36,255 nucleotides of DNA from an uncultured bacterium (GTDB lineage Bacteria > Cyanobacteriota > Vampirovibrionia > Gastranaerophilales > Gastranaerophilaceae), in contig CASDXV010000007.1 in NCBI GenBank assembly GCA_949285255.1, positions 1 to 36,255 on the forward strand, given 5' to 3'. Each line of letters starts with the position of its first letter. The stretch's first letter is position 1. Below the pieces are notes generated by a model that searched no databases, was not told the DNA's origin, and was given only the letters and a program-made list of their open reading frames with translations. A program made the translations under genes and the position numbers. Below are positions 25,928 through 33,713 of this stretch, in pieces.

Positions 25928-27017
25928 ATATCTTTTTACCTTGAGAAATTTTTACAATATCAACGTCAGATAAAAACTCCTCATCAAATGCTAAAGTATC
26001 AACACTTGTGATTATTGTTTGCGTATCATCTGAAATTGCTCTTAAAAGATAGTTTTGACGAACATTATCAAGTTCAGCTAAGACATCATCTAAAAGTAAA
26101 ATCGGCACTTCGCCTGTTTTATCTTTTATAATATCAAGCTCTGCAAGCTTAAGGGCTAACACAAGAGTTCTCTGCTGCCCTTGCGAGGCATATTTTTTTG
26201 CATCAATTTTATTTATATAAAAAGAAATATCGTCCCTATGAGGCCCAAAAAGACACTGTGCACGACGCATTTCTTCATCTTTTATTGAGCATAATTTTTC
26301 ATATATTGCTTGAGATAGTTCCTTTAGTGAAAGACTTGAATCTATTTCACACTCATAACCCAAAGAAAGATTTTCTTCGCCTGATACTGTTTTGTGTTTT
26401 TCTTTTGCAATTTTTTCAAGTTCACACAAAAACTTAACTCTTAGATAAATAATATTAGCTGCAGCAATTGACATTTGAAGATTGTAAGCATCCAGCAAAC
26501 TCATATCCTGAGAATACATAGACAAAAAATTACTCTTTTGCAGCCTTATTTTATTAAACTTTGCAAGTTTATCATAATGCGCGCCGTACACTTGGCATAT
26601 TGCTAAATCAAGCCATTTTCTTCTATTTGAAGGCTCTCCTCTCATAAGCATTAAATCAGCGCTTGAAAAGTTTACCACTTTTAAAACCCTTAAGAACTCC
26701 TGTGATTTTGTTTTTTTAAGTCCGTTAACTTTTAAGATTTTATTTTTTGGAGGATTTATAAGAACCTCAAGAGAAACTTCAACATCGTTTTTTGTACAAA
26801 GAGCAGATATACTTAAGCTTTCTGCACCAAATTTAATAAGTTCGGAGTCTTTTTTAATTCGGTTAGAATTAAGCGCGCTTAAATAATAAACCGCCTCTAA
26901 AAGATTAGTCTTGCCTTGAGCGTTTTTACCCACAAAGAGGGTTTTTCTTTTTAAAAAGTTATGTTCAAGTGTTTCATAGTTTCTAAAGTTATTTAATTTT
27001 ATAGAATTTAAAAACAT
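25926..27017 (-). CDS. recF: DNA replication and repair protein RecF
   Basis: SMC-like ATPase that binds gapped DNA and helps RecOR load RecA. The 363-aa product shows Walker A GKNAQGKTN (about 30-38), the RecF-typical NFSSADLMLMRGEPSNRRKWLD segment in the arm, signature YASQGQQRTLVLALK (about 280-294), and Walker B PILLLDDVLAELD (about 310-322). The length is normal. It is not beside dnaA, dnaN or gyrB here, unlike in many genomes. AAAGG lies about ten bases before ATG 27017. The promoter faces the PfkB kinase promoter. Confidence 0.96.
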   Translation of the reverse strand: MFLNSIKLNNFRNYETLEHNFLKRKTLFVGKNAQGKTNLLEAVYYLSALNSNRIKKDSELIKFGAESLSISALCTKNDVEVSLEVLINPPKNKILKVNGLKKTKSQEFLRVLKVVNFSSADLMLMRGEPSNRRKWLDLAICQVYGAHYDKLAKFNKIRLQKSNFLSMYSQDMSLLDAYNLQMSIAAANIIYLRVKFLCELEKIAKEKHKTVSGEENLSLGYECEIDSSLSLKELSQAIYEKLCSIKDEEMRRAQCLFGPHRDDISFYINKIDAKKYASQGQQRTLVLALKLAELDIIKDKTGEVPILLLDDVLAELDNVRQNYLLRAISDDTQTIITSVDTLAFDEEFLSDVDIVKISQGKKI

Positions 27018-27028
27018 ACTATTAGCCT

Positions 27029-27070
27029 TTGTATAAAGTTATTATAGTATGTATAATAAAGAAAAGACAA
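27029..27070. promoter_or_regulatory. Divergent promoters of recF and the PfkB kinase
   Basis: Plus: TTGTAT (27029-27034), 17 bases, TATAAT (27052-27057). Minus: TTGTCT (27070-27065), 18 bases, TATAAT (27046-27041). The two promoters are interleaved, so polymerases should compete. Confidence 0.65.
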
Positions 27071-27092
27071 TTTTAAAGAAAAGAGAGAAAAA

Positions 27093-28148
27093 ATGTTTGA
27101 TGTTATTACAATAGGCTCGGCTACTTTAGATATATTTGTTGAAAGCGACGGAGCAAATATCGTTTCTGTTAATTCACTGAAGAAAAAAACGGAATTTATG
27201 TCATTTCCGTACGGAGCAAAAGTTGAAATAGACGGTTTTTCAAGAAACATAGGCGGAGGCGGCATAAACACTGCTGCAAACTTTGCTAACCTCGGTTTAA
27301 AAACATCTACCATAATTAAACTCGGGAATGACGAGATTGCCCCTGTTATAGAAAATAAAATGAAACATGACAAAGTGGACACATCAAACATTATTCACTC
27401 TAAAGACTATCTGACGGGGCTTTCAATCATCCTTGTAAGTTTTCAAGGGGATAGAACAGTCCTTGCCCACAGGGGTGCAAACGCCACTATCAGCGAAAAT
27501 GAGATAGATTTCAATAAATTCAAAGAAGCAAAATGGCTCTATGTTGCCCCTCTTGCGGGAGATACAAACAAACTTCTTGATAAAATAGCAGATTATGCGG
27601 CAAATAACGGCATAAACCTTGCAATTAACGCTGGAAGCACGGCAATTAAAAAGGGCGAGAGGTATTTTAACAATATTTTAAAAACCGCAAAAATAGTCGT
27701 TATGAACAAAGAAGAAGCCTCTATGCTTACAAAAATCGAAGTTCGTCCCGATACAAAAGATGAAAAATTCTCTGACGCTGAAATTCACCCCGATGTTATT
27801 ACCATGCTCAAAAAACTTCACTGCAAAGATGACTCAATTGTAGTTATAACTGACGGTAAATACGGCGTATACAGTTATGATGGCAAAAATTTCTACCATG
27901 CTCCGGAATTTAGCGCAAAAGTTGTATCTACCCTTGGCGCAGGTGATGCCTTTAGCTCAACTCTTGTTGCATCTGTTCAAAAATATGGAGAAGATATTAT
28001 AAAAGCACTTTCTTACGCTTCTGTTAATGCTGCAGCGGTTATTGAAAAATTTGGCGCACAGGAAGGGTTTTTAACCTTTGAACAGATAGAAAAAAGGCTT
28101 GCTAAACACCCTGAATATAAGGTAAAAGTTATAAATGCGGCTGGATAA
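27093..28148 (+). CDS. PfkB-family carbohydrate/nucleoside kinase
   Basis: ATP-dependent sugar or nucleoside kinase of the ribokinase family. The 351-aa product shows the N-terminal substrate-binding Gly-rich motif NIGGGGINTAANFANLG (about 52-68) and the C-terminal signature with the anion hole and catalytic Asp, STLGAGDAFSSTL (about 275-290). Substrate (ribose, adenosine, fructose or other) cannot be fixed by eye. A purine-rich AAGAGAG lies before the ATG. Its 3' end overlaps the RqcP gene by 14 bases, so the two are translationally coupled. Confidence 0.9.
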   Translation: MFDVITIGSATLDIFVESDGANIVSVNSLKKKTEFMSFPYGAKVEIDGFSRNIGGGGINTAANFANLGLKTSTIIKLGNDEIAPVIENKMKHDKVDTSNIIHSKDYLTGLSIILVSFQGDRTVLAHRGANATISENEIDFNKFKEAKWLYVAPLAGDTNKLLDKIADYAANNGINLAINAGSTAIKKGERYFNNILKTAKIVVMNKEEASMLTKIEVRPDTKDEKFSDAEIHPDVITMLKKLHCKDDSIVVITDGKYGVYSYDGKNFYHAPEFSAKVVSTLGAGDAFSSTLVASVQKYGEDIIKALSYASVNAAAVIEKFGAQEGFLTFEQIEKRLAKHPEYKVKVINAAG

Positions 28149-28383
28149 ATTTTTAAAAGTATCAAGATTGATTAAAAGAAGAACCGTTGCAAACTCTGTG
28201 TGCGAGAGCGCCAGAGTATTTGTAAATGACAATCCTGCAAAGCCTGCTAAGACAGTGAAAGCAGGGGATGTTATTACAATAGAATTTAAAGACACAATAA
28301 AAAAAGTTCGCATACTAAAAGTACCTGAGGGAAATGTATCTATAAATCAAGCCCCAGAGTTGTATGAAGAAATTGCCCTATAA
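28135..28383 (+). CDS. rqcP: S4-domain RNA-binding protein RqcP
   Basis: An 82-aa S4-domain protein that opens MRLDKFLKVSRLIKRRT, matching the RqcP (YabO) pattern more than Hsp15. RqcP works with RqcH on obstructed 50S subunits to drive C-terminal alanine tailing in ribosome quality control. The S4 core with RVFVNDNPAKPAKTVKAGD follows. The start has no ribosome site of its own and lies inside the end of the kinase gene, so translation is coupled. Coupling of RqcP to a sugar kinase is not an arrangement I know. Confidence 0.88.
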   Translation: MRLDKFLKVSRLIKRRTVANSVCESARVFVNDNPAKPAKTVKAGDVITIEFKDTIKKVRILKVPEGNVSINQAPELYEEIAL

Positions 28384-28389
28384 AAGAAG

Positions 28390-28406
28390 AGCCGCATAAA
28401 GCGGCT
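28390..28406. terminator. Weak terminator-like hairpin after rqcP
   Basis: AGCCGC (28390-28395) and GCGGCT (28401-28406) form a 6-bp GC-rich stem with a 5-base loop. No clean T run follows on the plus strand; the minus side is T-richer. Confidence 0.4.
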
Positions 28407-28508
28407 GATTAGGGATATTTAATTTGTTACGCATTTGTAACAAGTTTTATTCTACTTAATTCACCCCGCCTCAACATCATCCGATAAAGCGAATAAAAAA
28501 GAGTGTTT

Positions 28509-28524
28509 TCATATAGATATATGA
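28509..28524. promoter_or_regulatory. Inverted repeat upstream of the sigma factor gene
   Basis: TCATATA (28509-28515), two bases, TATATGA (28518-28524) is a perfect 7-2-7 inverted repeat about 60 bases before the sigma factor gene. It could be an operator. No clear Shine-Dalgarno lies close to ATG 28586; AGAGGA at 28562 is too far to be typical. Confidence 0.35.
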
Positions 28525-28585
28525 TGTCAAATTAACAAGATTAAATGACAATAATATCAAAAGAGGACTTGGGATATATACTGAA

Positions 28586-29413
28586 ATGACTCAGGAAAAC
28601 ATTGAGGTCGATTCATACAAAAAAATAGTCAGATTATCTGACCAAGAGCTTAAAGCGCTTTGGGAAGAGTATTATGCTGACCGTACGAACAAAGTCGTGC
28701 GTGATAAGTTAATTGTACAGTATATCTACCTTACTCGCTATGTAATAGGGCGTGTTAAGGTGAATTTACCCCCGAGTTTTTCTTACGAAGATATTGCAAG
28801 TTATGGTGTTGAGGGCCTTATAGACGCTATTGAGAAATTTTCCCCAAACAAAGGTGCAAAGTTTGAAACATACGCCCTTATGAGAATAAGAGGTTCTATA
28901 ATAGACAGAATCCGCTCATCAGACTGGCTGCCTCGTACTATAAGAAAGAAAATTAAAGACGTAAAATTAACCGCAGAAAGACTAAAACAAGAACTTGGCA
29001 GGGCTGCTACAACAAAAGAAATAGCAGATGTCATGGGCTTAGAAAAAGAAAAAGTCGAAGAAATTTTAGCCTCAGATACATCTATAGATTCAATTTATGA
29101 TAAAAAAGGTACAGGCGAAGACAGTGTTGAAATTATTGACACAATTGAAGATAAAAACTCAGCACGCCCCGAAGAAGAAGTTGAGAAAAAAGACGCCAAA
29201 AGAGAGCTTGAAGCAGCGCTTAAAAAACTTCCAGAGCGCGAGAGAATGCTGCTTGTGTTCTATTATCATGAAAATATGACCCTAAAAGAAATAGGTGAGG
29301 CGATAAATGTTTCAGAATCTCGCGTTTGCCAGTTGCATGCGCAAGCTATTATGAAATTAAGAAATATTCTAAGCGCTAAACGCTCAGAGAGAATGAACAA
29401 GTCGATTATTTAA
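28586..29413 (+). CDS. Sigma-70 family factor of FliA/WhiG type
   Basis: A 275-aa alternative sigma factor. Region 2 is seen in SYEDIASYGVEGLIDAIEKF and FETYALMRIRGSIIDRIRSSDWLPR (about 68-115); the RSSDWLPR block is typical of FliA/WhiG proteins. Region 3 follows (about 120-155). An acidic linker at about 165-205 leads to region 4 with LPERERMLLVFYYHENMTLKEIG (about 215-237) and a helix-turn-helix to about 265. Length suits the FliA/WhiG/SigB group and is too short for the housekeeping factor. No flagellar gene or anti-sigma factor is adjacent, so the regulon is open. Confidence 0.9.
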   Translation: MTQENIEVDSYKKIVRLSDQELKALWEEYYADRTNKVVRDKLIVQYIYLTRYVIGRVKVNLPPSFSYEDIASYGVEGLIDAIEKFSPNKGAKFETYALMRIRGSIIDRIRSSDWLPRTIRKKIKDVKLTAERLKQELGRAATTKEIADVMGLEKEKVEEILASDTSIDSIYDKKGTGEDSVEIIDTIEDKNSARPEEEVEKKDAKRELEAALKKLPERERMLLVFYYHENMTLKEIGEAINVSESRVCQLHAQAIMKLRNILSAKRSERMNKSII

Positions 29414-29556
29414 TAAACTTGCAGGACAATTAATGTTAGAAAATAAGTCTTATGGGGAATAAATATAACTGGAAAAACAATATATTTATAAATAATGTAA
29501 ACAAAAAATGATATTAAGGAAATTTAATACTTCTATATGTTTTTTAATTAATATAC

Positions 29557-29587
29557 TTGCAATATCAAAGATTTAAAGTATTATATA
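29557..29587 (+). promoter_or_regulatory. Candidate promoter of the NYN gene
   Basis: TTGCAA (29557-29562) and an AT-rich -10 (TTATAT at 29581, or TATATA one base later) are 18-19 bases apart. The leader would be about 70 bases. The preceding stretch from 29414 is AT-rich and shows no gene. Confidence 0.45.
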
Positions 29588-29616
29588 CGTATAAATCAAA
29601 ATCCAAGAAAAGACAA

Positions 29617-29642
29617 ACGGGCGATGATTATTCATCGTCCGT
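29617..29642 (+). other. Stable hairpin in the NYN leader
   Basis: ACGGGCGATGA (29617-29627) and TCATCGTCCGT (29632-29642) form an 11-bp stem with one G-U pair and a 4-base loop. No T run follows, so it is not a terminator for the plus strand. It lies 24 bases before the ATG and could control translation or be a cleavage site. Confidence 0.55.
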
Positions 29643-29666
29643 ATAAGTATTAAGGCGTATATATTA

Positions 29667-30392
29667 ATGATAAAATGTGCAATATTTGTAGACTGGGATA
29701 ATTTAAAACAAGAAATAGCATACATTTCAAATTCAAGTACTTATGAAAAACAACTCAAATCAGATGGTAAGTATAAATTTAACTACAACGATGTTGAAAA
29801 ACTTTTATTTTTAATAAAAAAATTCTTAGACCAAAATTGCAATGAAACCCTTTATAGAATTTTTTTCTATACCGCAAGATGTCTCCCAATTGAACGGATT
29901 AAGGAGGTAATTAAGGGTAAATTTGGCAAAGATAGCTATGAACTGTACGAATCTTATCTTGCATATAACCAAGAAAGGTGCAAACAAGCGTTTTATAAAT
30001 CACAACAATTCCTAGATTACTTATCTAGGCAGGATTTTGTAGCCTTGCGTCTTGGTACATTAAAAATATCGGGCATCTCAAAAGATGGCGAACCAGTCTT
30101 TAACCAAAAACAAGTTGATATGCTTATGGGGCTTGACATCTCTCAAATCTCTTATAATAAATTAGTTGATAGAGTCCTTGTTATAAGCAAAGATTCAGAT
30201 ATGAAGCCAGCATTAAAGACAGCAAGAATAAACGGGATACAAACTGTTTTATGCAACTTGCAAGAGGGTTTTAAACCAGATAACGACTTATTGAGTCATT
30301 CAGATATAATACGAAGACGCTCACTAATAAGTATAGTACAGGAGCTAGAGACAAAAAAATACAAAAAAGCCCCACTTGTTTGCCATACGTAA
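29667..30392 (+). CDS. NYN-domain (PIN-like) predicted ribonuclease
   Basis: A 241-aa protein with the NYN/LabA-type fold related to PIN and FLAP nucleases. The acidic metal-binding residues are in place: Asp9 and Asp11 in IFVDWDN, Asp151 in QKQVDMLMGLD, and Asp176 and Asp178 in VISKDSDM. The C-terminal part (about 200-241) is basic. It is probably an active RNase in RNA processing; related proteins also occur in defence settings, but nothing nearby supports that here. TAAGG lies 11 bases before the ATG. Confidence 0.85.
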   Translation: MIKCAIFVDWDNLKQEIAYISNSSTYEKQLKSDGKYKFNYNDVEKLLFLIKKFLDQNCNETLYRIFFYTARCLPIERIKEVIKGKFGKDSYELYESYLAYNQERCKQAFYKSQQFLDYLSRQDFVALRLGTLKISGISKDGEPVFNQKQVDMLMGLDISQISYNKLVDRVLVISKDSDMKPALKTARINGIQTVLCNLQEGFKPDNDLLSHSDIIRRRSLISIVQELETKKYKKAPLVCHT

Positions 30393-30417
30393 TAATAAAA
30401 TACTTATTTTATAAAAA

Positions 30418-30442
30418 AAATGTTTGTCATAGACAAACATTT
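30418..30442 (-). terminator. Minus-oriented terminator in an apparently gene-free gap
   Basis: AAATGTTTGTC (30418-30428) and GACAAACATTT (30432-30442) form an 11-bp stem with a 3-base loop. On the minus strand it runs into at least eight T residues. It would end a transcript arising in 30443-30620. No plus-strand T run follows. Confidence 0.75.
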
Positions 30443-30620
30443 AAAACACGAGGATATTAAGAGAGAGTAAATAGTTCTTTTTTATTCAAGATTCCTGCCA
30501 AAACTTGCAGTATATCTTATTTTGTCCTTCCTTTTAATTTGAATTCCCTTACTCTTTAATAAAGTTTTTTTCTGTTTTAAAATTGCCCTGTGCAATAAAA
30601 TTATTAAGAAATTTTAAGCA
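30443..30620 (-). ncRNA. Possible minus-strand small RNA
   Basis: This gap lies between two minus-oriented terminators (yidC's at 30625-30651 and the one at 30418-30442), which implies a separate transcript. On the minus strand a TATACT near 30510 could be a -10, giving an RNA of about 90 bases, but the -35 is poor. No convincing ORF is present. Tentative. Confidence 0.3.
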
Positions 30621-30624
30621 ATAA

Positions 30625-30651
30625 AAAACCGACCCTAAAAAGGTCGGTTTT
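30625..30651. terminator. yidC terminator
   Basis: AAAACCGACC (30625-30634) pairs with GGTCGGTTTT (30642-30651) around a 7-base loop. T runs follow on the minus strand and, partly, on the plus strand. Confidence 0.9.
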
Positions 30652-30668
30652 AAAATATTTTCTATATT

Positions 30669-31754
30669 CTATTTAACTTCTTTAGCTTCTATTTTCCTTG
30701 CGTTGTCAATGTCACCTGAAGCGGAAGTCTTTTTCTTTTCATCTTCTTTATCAAGCTGCTTGTTAATAATAACGGTTTGAACAATTTGGAAAACATTACT
30801 TGTTACAAGATACAAAAGAACACCTGCAGGAATTGGAATAAACACAAATGTTAAACCTATCATAAGAGGCATTACAGTACCCATAGACTTTTGTATAGCC
30901 TGCTGCGTGGGGTCTTGTTGAGCGCCTTTTTGCGTTTGCATCATAACTTTTTGAGAAACCCACATAGTCAGCGCAAAAAGCAGTACAAGAACTATAACAT
31001 CATAATGTACGGAGCTTTGGACTTGTGCCGTTTGAACATTTGCGACGAGGATATTATCCATAGGCGTAAATGTTACTTTTTCTGTTTCTTTTGTTTGATT
31101 ATCTATTACATTAATTTCAGCTTTTGTAATTTCCTTAAGCTCAGCAAAGCTTAAATTTAAGCTATCAGGATACATTTTAAGGTCAAAGTTTTGATTAGGT
31201 TTAATATCACCCTGAACAGTTATAGCCTTTGTCGGACGGCTGATTTTAACATCGTTTATAACCTTGTCGCCAATGTACACTGTGGCGGTTTTGCCTGCGG
31301 TGAATGTATCATAAGGCCCAGCCACAAACTTACCGTCAAAAGACCTGCCTGCCGTACTTTTAATGGTTGCATCTAGTCTTTTTATAAACAAAAAGCTCGC
31401 ATCGCCTGCCTGTTGTATAAACTGAGGGCTCATAAGTGCAGTGTACAAAAGAATAAATATCGGCAACTGCAATAATAGCGGTAAGCAGCCTGCCATCGGG
31501 TTAAATTTGTGCTCTTTATAAAACTCCATCATCTTTTGCTGCATCATCTCAGGATTACTTTTGTATCTGTCCTGAATAGCTTTCATTTTAGGCTGCAAAA
31601 GCTGCATAGAGCGCATAGAGCGCTGCTGAGAAATGCTCGATGGCCACATACACGCTCTTACTATTATTGTCAAAAGTATAATCGCAAGACCCCAGTTACC
31701 GGCAATTTTGGCCAGTGCTTGCAATATCGAAAGGGTAAATCCTACAAAATCCAT
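30669..31754 (-). CDS. yidC: Membrane protein insertase YidC/Oxa1/Alb3 with an extracytoplasmic insert
   Basis: Inserts and folds inner-membrane proteins with or without SecYEG. Core features are the first membrane helix with the conserved groove Arg (Arg33 in TIIVRACMWP), the cytoplasmic helical hairpin with RSMRSMQLLQPKMKAIQDRY (46-64), the helix NPMAGCLPLLLQLPIF (85-100) and the C-terminal helices (252-335). The long N-terminal periplasmic domain of proteobacterial YidC is absent, as in Gram-positives and cyanobacteria. Residues about 130-250, in the loop outside the membrane after the second helix, contain an extra beta-rich segment that the short YidC form lacks. AGGAGAG lies just before the ATG. 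It is divergent from mnmE, a neighbour in many bacteria, though usually on the same strand. Confidence 0.95.
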   Translation of the reverse strand: MDFVGFTLSILQALAKIAGNWGLAIILLTIIVRACMWPSSISQQRSMRSMQLLQPKMKAIQDRYKSNPEMMQQKMMEFYKEHKFNPMAGCLPLLLQLPIFILLYTALMSPQFIQQAGDASFLFIKRLDATIKSTAGRSFDGKFVAGPYDTFTAGKTATVYIGDKVINDVKISRPTKAITVQGDIKPNQNFDLKMYPDSLNLSFAELKEITKAEINVIDNQTKETEKVTFTPMDNILVANVQTAQVQSSVHYDVIVLVLLFALTMWVSQKVMMQTQKGAQQDPTQQAIQKSMGTVMPLMIGLTFVFIPIPAGVLLYLVTSNVFQIVQTVIINKQLDKEDEKKKTSASGDIDNARKIEAKEVK

Positions 31755-31814
31755 ATTCTCTCCTATGTTGCCATGCCCAATCGGGCGCTTATAATTTTAA
31801 TTTTACATTAAACA

Positions 31815-31823
31815 TGATATTAT
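31815..31823 (+). promoter_or_regulatory. Extended -10 promoter of mnmE, leaderless
   Basis: TGA-TATTAT ends six bases before the mnmE ATG, so +1 falls on the start codon. There is no ribosome site. Confidence 0.6.
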
Positions 31824-31829
31824 TCATAT

Positions 31830-33158
31830 ATGAATTACTCATTTGATACAATATGCGCTATAGCTACCCCTATAAGTACAGGGGGGATAGGTGTAATAAG
31901 AATTAGCGGAGATAACTCCATAGAAATTGTACAAAAAATTTTCAGCAAAAAAATCACCCCCGAAGTGATTAACCATGGCTGGATAGTAAAAGACGGCAAA
32001 AAAATCGATGAGGTAATTGTCCTGCCCTTTGTAGCACCCAAAAGCTACACGGGAGAAAATGTGGCAGAAATTCAAACCCACGGCTCACCTGTTATAATAA
32101 ATGAAATTTTAAATATAGTCCTTGAAAGCGGCGCAAGATTGGCTCAGAGGGGCGAATTTACAAAAAGAGCATTTCTAAATCATAAAATTGACTTATCTCA
32201 AGCCGAAGCAGTACTTGATTTAATCAACGCAAAAACGCAGAAATCAGCCCAAGGGGCAGCAAACAACCTATCTGGCGCACTTAGAGTAAAAATTGAAAAA
32301 ATAAAAGATGAAATTTCATCAATTTTAGGTAAAATCATTGCCTCCCTTGATTTTCCCGAAGATGTTGCAGAAGTTGACCATGAGGAAATTATTAAAAAAA
32401 CACAAAGCGCGATTGATGAAATTAATGAAATTTTAAAAAATGCCCGCATGCACAATATTTTAAGACAAGGGATAAAAATAGCCATTGCAGGCAGACCAAA
32501 TGCGGGCAAATCCTCACTTTTTAATAAGCTTTTAAATATCGACAGGGCAATTGTTACTGAAATTGAGGGTACAACAAGAGATACTATCACAGAAACTCTT
32601 GAAATAGAGGGTATTTCAGCTACTCTTATCGATACTGCCGGTATTAGAGAAAATAACACCGACAAAGTGGAAAAAATAGGTATAGAGCAGTCAAAATCAG
32701 CAATTGACGACTCAGACATTGTTCTTTGCCTCTATGACGGCACAGAGGGTATCAAAAAAGAGGACGAAGAAATTTTTGCCCTTGCAAAAGACAAAAAACA
32801 TATAATCATAAAAACAAAAAGTGACATTTGTGACAATAAAAAAGCGGACAATGAAATATCAATAAGCTCGCTAACGGGCGATGGTATTGAAGAATTGAAA
32901 AAAAGAATTTACAAAGAAATTATAGGTCTAAATCCCGCAGAGAGCGAGTTTTTGACAAATCAAAGACACCAGCACTGCCTCAGACTATCTCTTGAAGCGC
33001 TTAACAACGCCCTTATCGGCGCTAAAGCTCAAGAGTTACAAGACCTTATAAGCATTGACCTTAAAGCTGCCGTTACAAACCTTGGAGAAATCAGCGGAGA
33101 GGTCATTACGGACAATATTTTAAATAATATTTTTGAAAACTTCTGCATAGGCAAATAA
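31830..33158 (+). CDS. mnmE: tRNA uridine-5-carboxymethylaminomethyl modification GTPase
   Basis: With MnmG it modifies the wobble uridine of certain tRNAs. The 442-aa product has the N-terminal formyl-THF-binding domain (ATPISTGGIGVIRISG, about 12-27), a helical domain, and an inserted G domain with G1 GRPNAGKSS (about 221), TTRDT, and DTAGIR, and it ends with the functional CIGK motif. Length and order are normal. The ATG at 31830 follows an extended -10 directly. It is divergent from yidC. Confidence 0.97.
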   Translation: MNYSFDTICAIATPISTGGIGVIRISGDNSIEIVQKIFSKKITPEVINHGWIVKDGKKIDEVIVLPFVAPKSYTGENVAEIQTHGSPVIINEILNIVLESGARLAQRGEFTKRAFLNHKIDLSQAEAVLDLINAKTQKSAQGAANNLSGALRVKIEKIKDEISSILGKIIASLDFPEDVAEVDHEEIIKKTQSAIDEINEILKNARMHNILRQGIKIAIAGRPNAGKSSLFNKLLNIDRAIVTEIEGTTRDTITETLEIEGISATLIDTAGIRENNTDKVEKIGIEQSKSAIDDSDIVLCLYDGTEGIKKEDEEIFALAKDKKHIIIKTKSDICDNKKADNEISISSLTGDGIEELKKRIYKEIIGLNPAESEFLTNQRHQHCLRLSLEALNNALIGAKAQELQDLISIDLKAAVTNLGEISGEVITDNILNNIFENFCIGK

Positions 33159-33301
33159 TTTTTGTAAAGAAATGTAAATAAAATTACCCGCATTGTTATA
33201 AAAAAATTTATTGGGGGAATAGTAAGGGTGTAAAGATAATATGAAAAATAAGTTTCATAAAGTTTTCTCTCTAATTCCTCTCTCTAATATGTGGTAAATT
33301 T

Positions 33302-33328
33302 ACTGGCTCTTTGGGTCAGTTTTTTTTA
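33302..33328 (+). terminator. Terminator between mnmE and panD
   Basis: An 8-bp stem (33302-33309 with 33313-33320, two G-U pairs) is followed by TTTTTTTT. It lies about 140 bases after the mnmE stop; the AT-rich sequence between them shows no gene. Confidence 0.7.
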
Positions 33329-33347
33329 TGTTTGATTTTTATTTTTC

Positions 33348-33356
33348 TGCTACAAT
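33348..33356 (+). promoter_or_regulatory. Extended -10 promoter of panD
   Basis: TGC-TACAAT places +1 at about 33363, three bases before the ATG. No Shine-Dalgarno is present. Confidence 0.6.
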
Positions 33357-33365
33357 AGTTGAGCT

Positions 33366-33713
33366 ATGTTAATGGAATTTTTATACGCAAAAATACACAG
33401 AGCCACCGTAACTGACGCTAATCTCAACTACGTAGGCTCAATAACAATAGATAAAGCCCTCCTTAAGGCTTCAAAAATTAAAGTCGGCCAAAAAGTAGAA
33501 ATCCTTGATATAAATAACGGCGAGAGATTTTCAACTTATGTAATCGAGGGTGAAGAAAACTCAGGAGTAATTTGCCTAAACGGCGCTGCCGCAAGAAAAG
33601 TTCAAAAAGGCGACAAAGTAATAATCGTCGCCTACGCAATATTAAACGAACAGGAATCTGAGACATTCAGCCCAAGCATTGTTCATGTTGATGAGAATAA
33701 TAAAATCATCTAA
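33366..33713 (+). CDS. panD: Aspartate 1-decarboxylase
   Basis: Converts aspartate to beta-alanine for pantothenate and CoA. The pyruvoyl-dependent enzyme is made as a proenzyme that cleaves itself between Gly24 and Ser25, visible here as YVGSITID in exactly that position when ATG 33366 is used; a second ATG two codons later is possible. The 115-aa length is slightly short but within the family. [20 protein letters not shown] near the C-terminus is typical. Its stop shares CTAA with the stop of the convergent ilvN. Confidence 0.95.
   Translation: MLMEFLYAKIHRATVTDANLNYVGSITIDKALLKASKIKVGQKVEILDINNGERFSTYVIEGEENSGVICLNGAAARKVQKGDKVIIVAYAILNEQESETFSPSIVHVDENNKII

Noticed and set aside
29667-30392. 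NYN gene as part of a phage-defence island
   Set aside because: No restriction, toxin-antitoxin, integrase or other defence gene lies nearby; the neighbours are housekeeping genes.
30482-30595. A 37-codon minus-strand frame (TTG start) rich in Lys and Arg between yidC and the NYN gene
   Set aside because: No ribosome site or ATG, and nearby frames are similarly open because the region is AT-rich. It is better treated as possible non-coding RNA sequence.
32198-32719. A 173-codon minus-strand frame opposite mnmE
   Set aside because: It lies antisense to the conserved mnmE G domain and has Ser/Ile-rich shadow composition.
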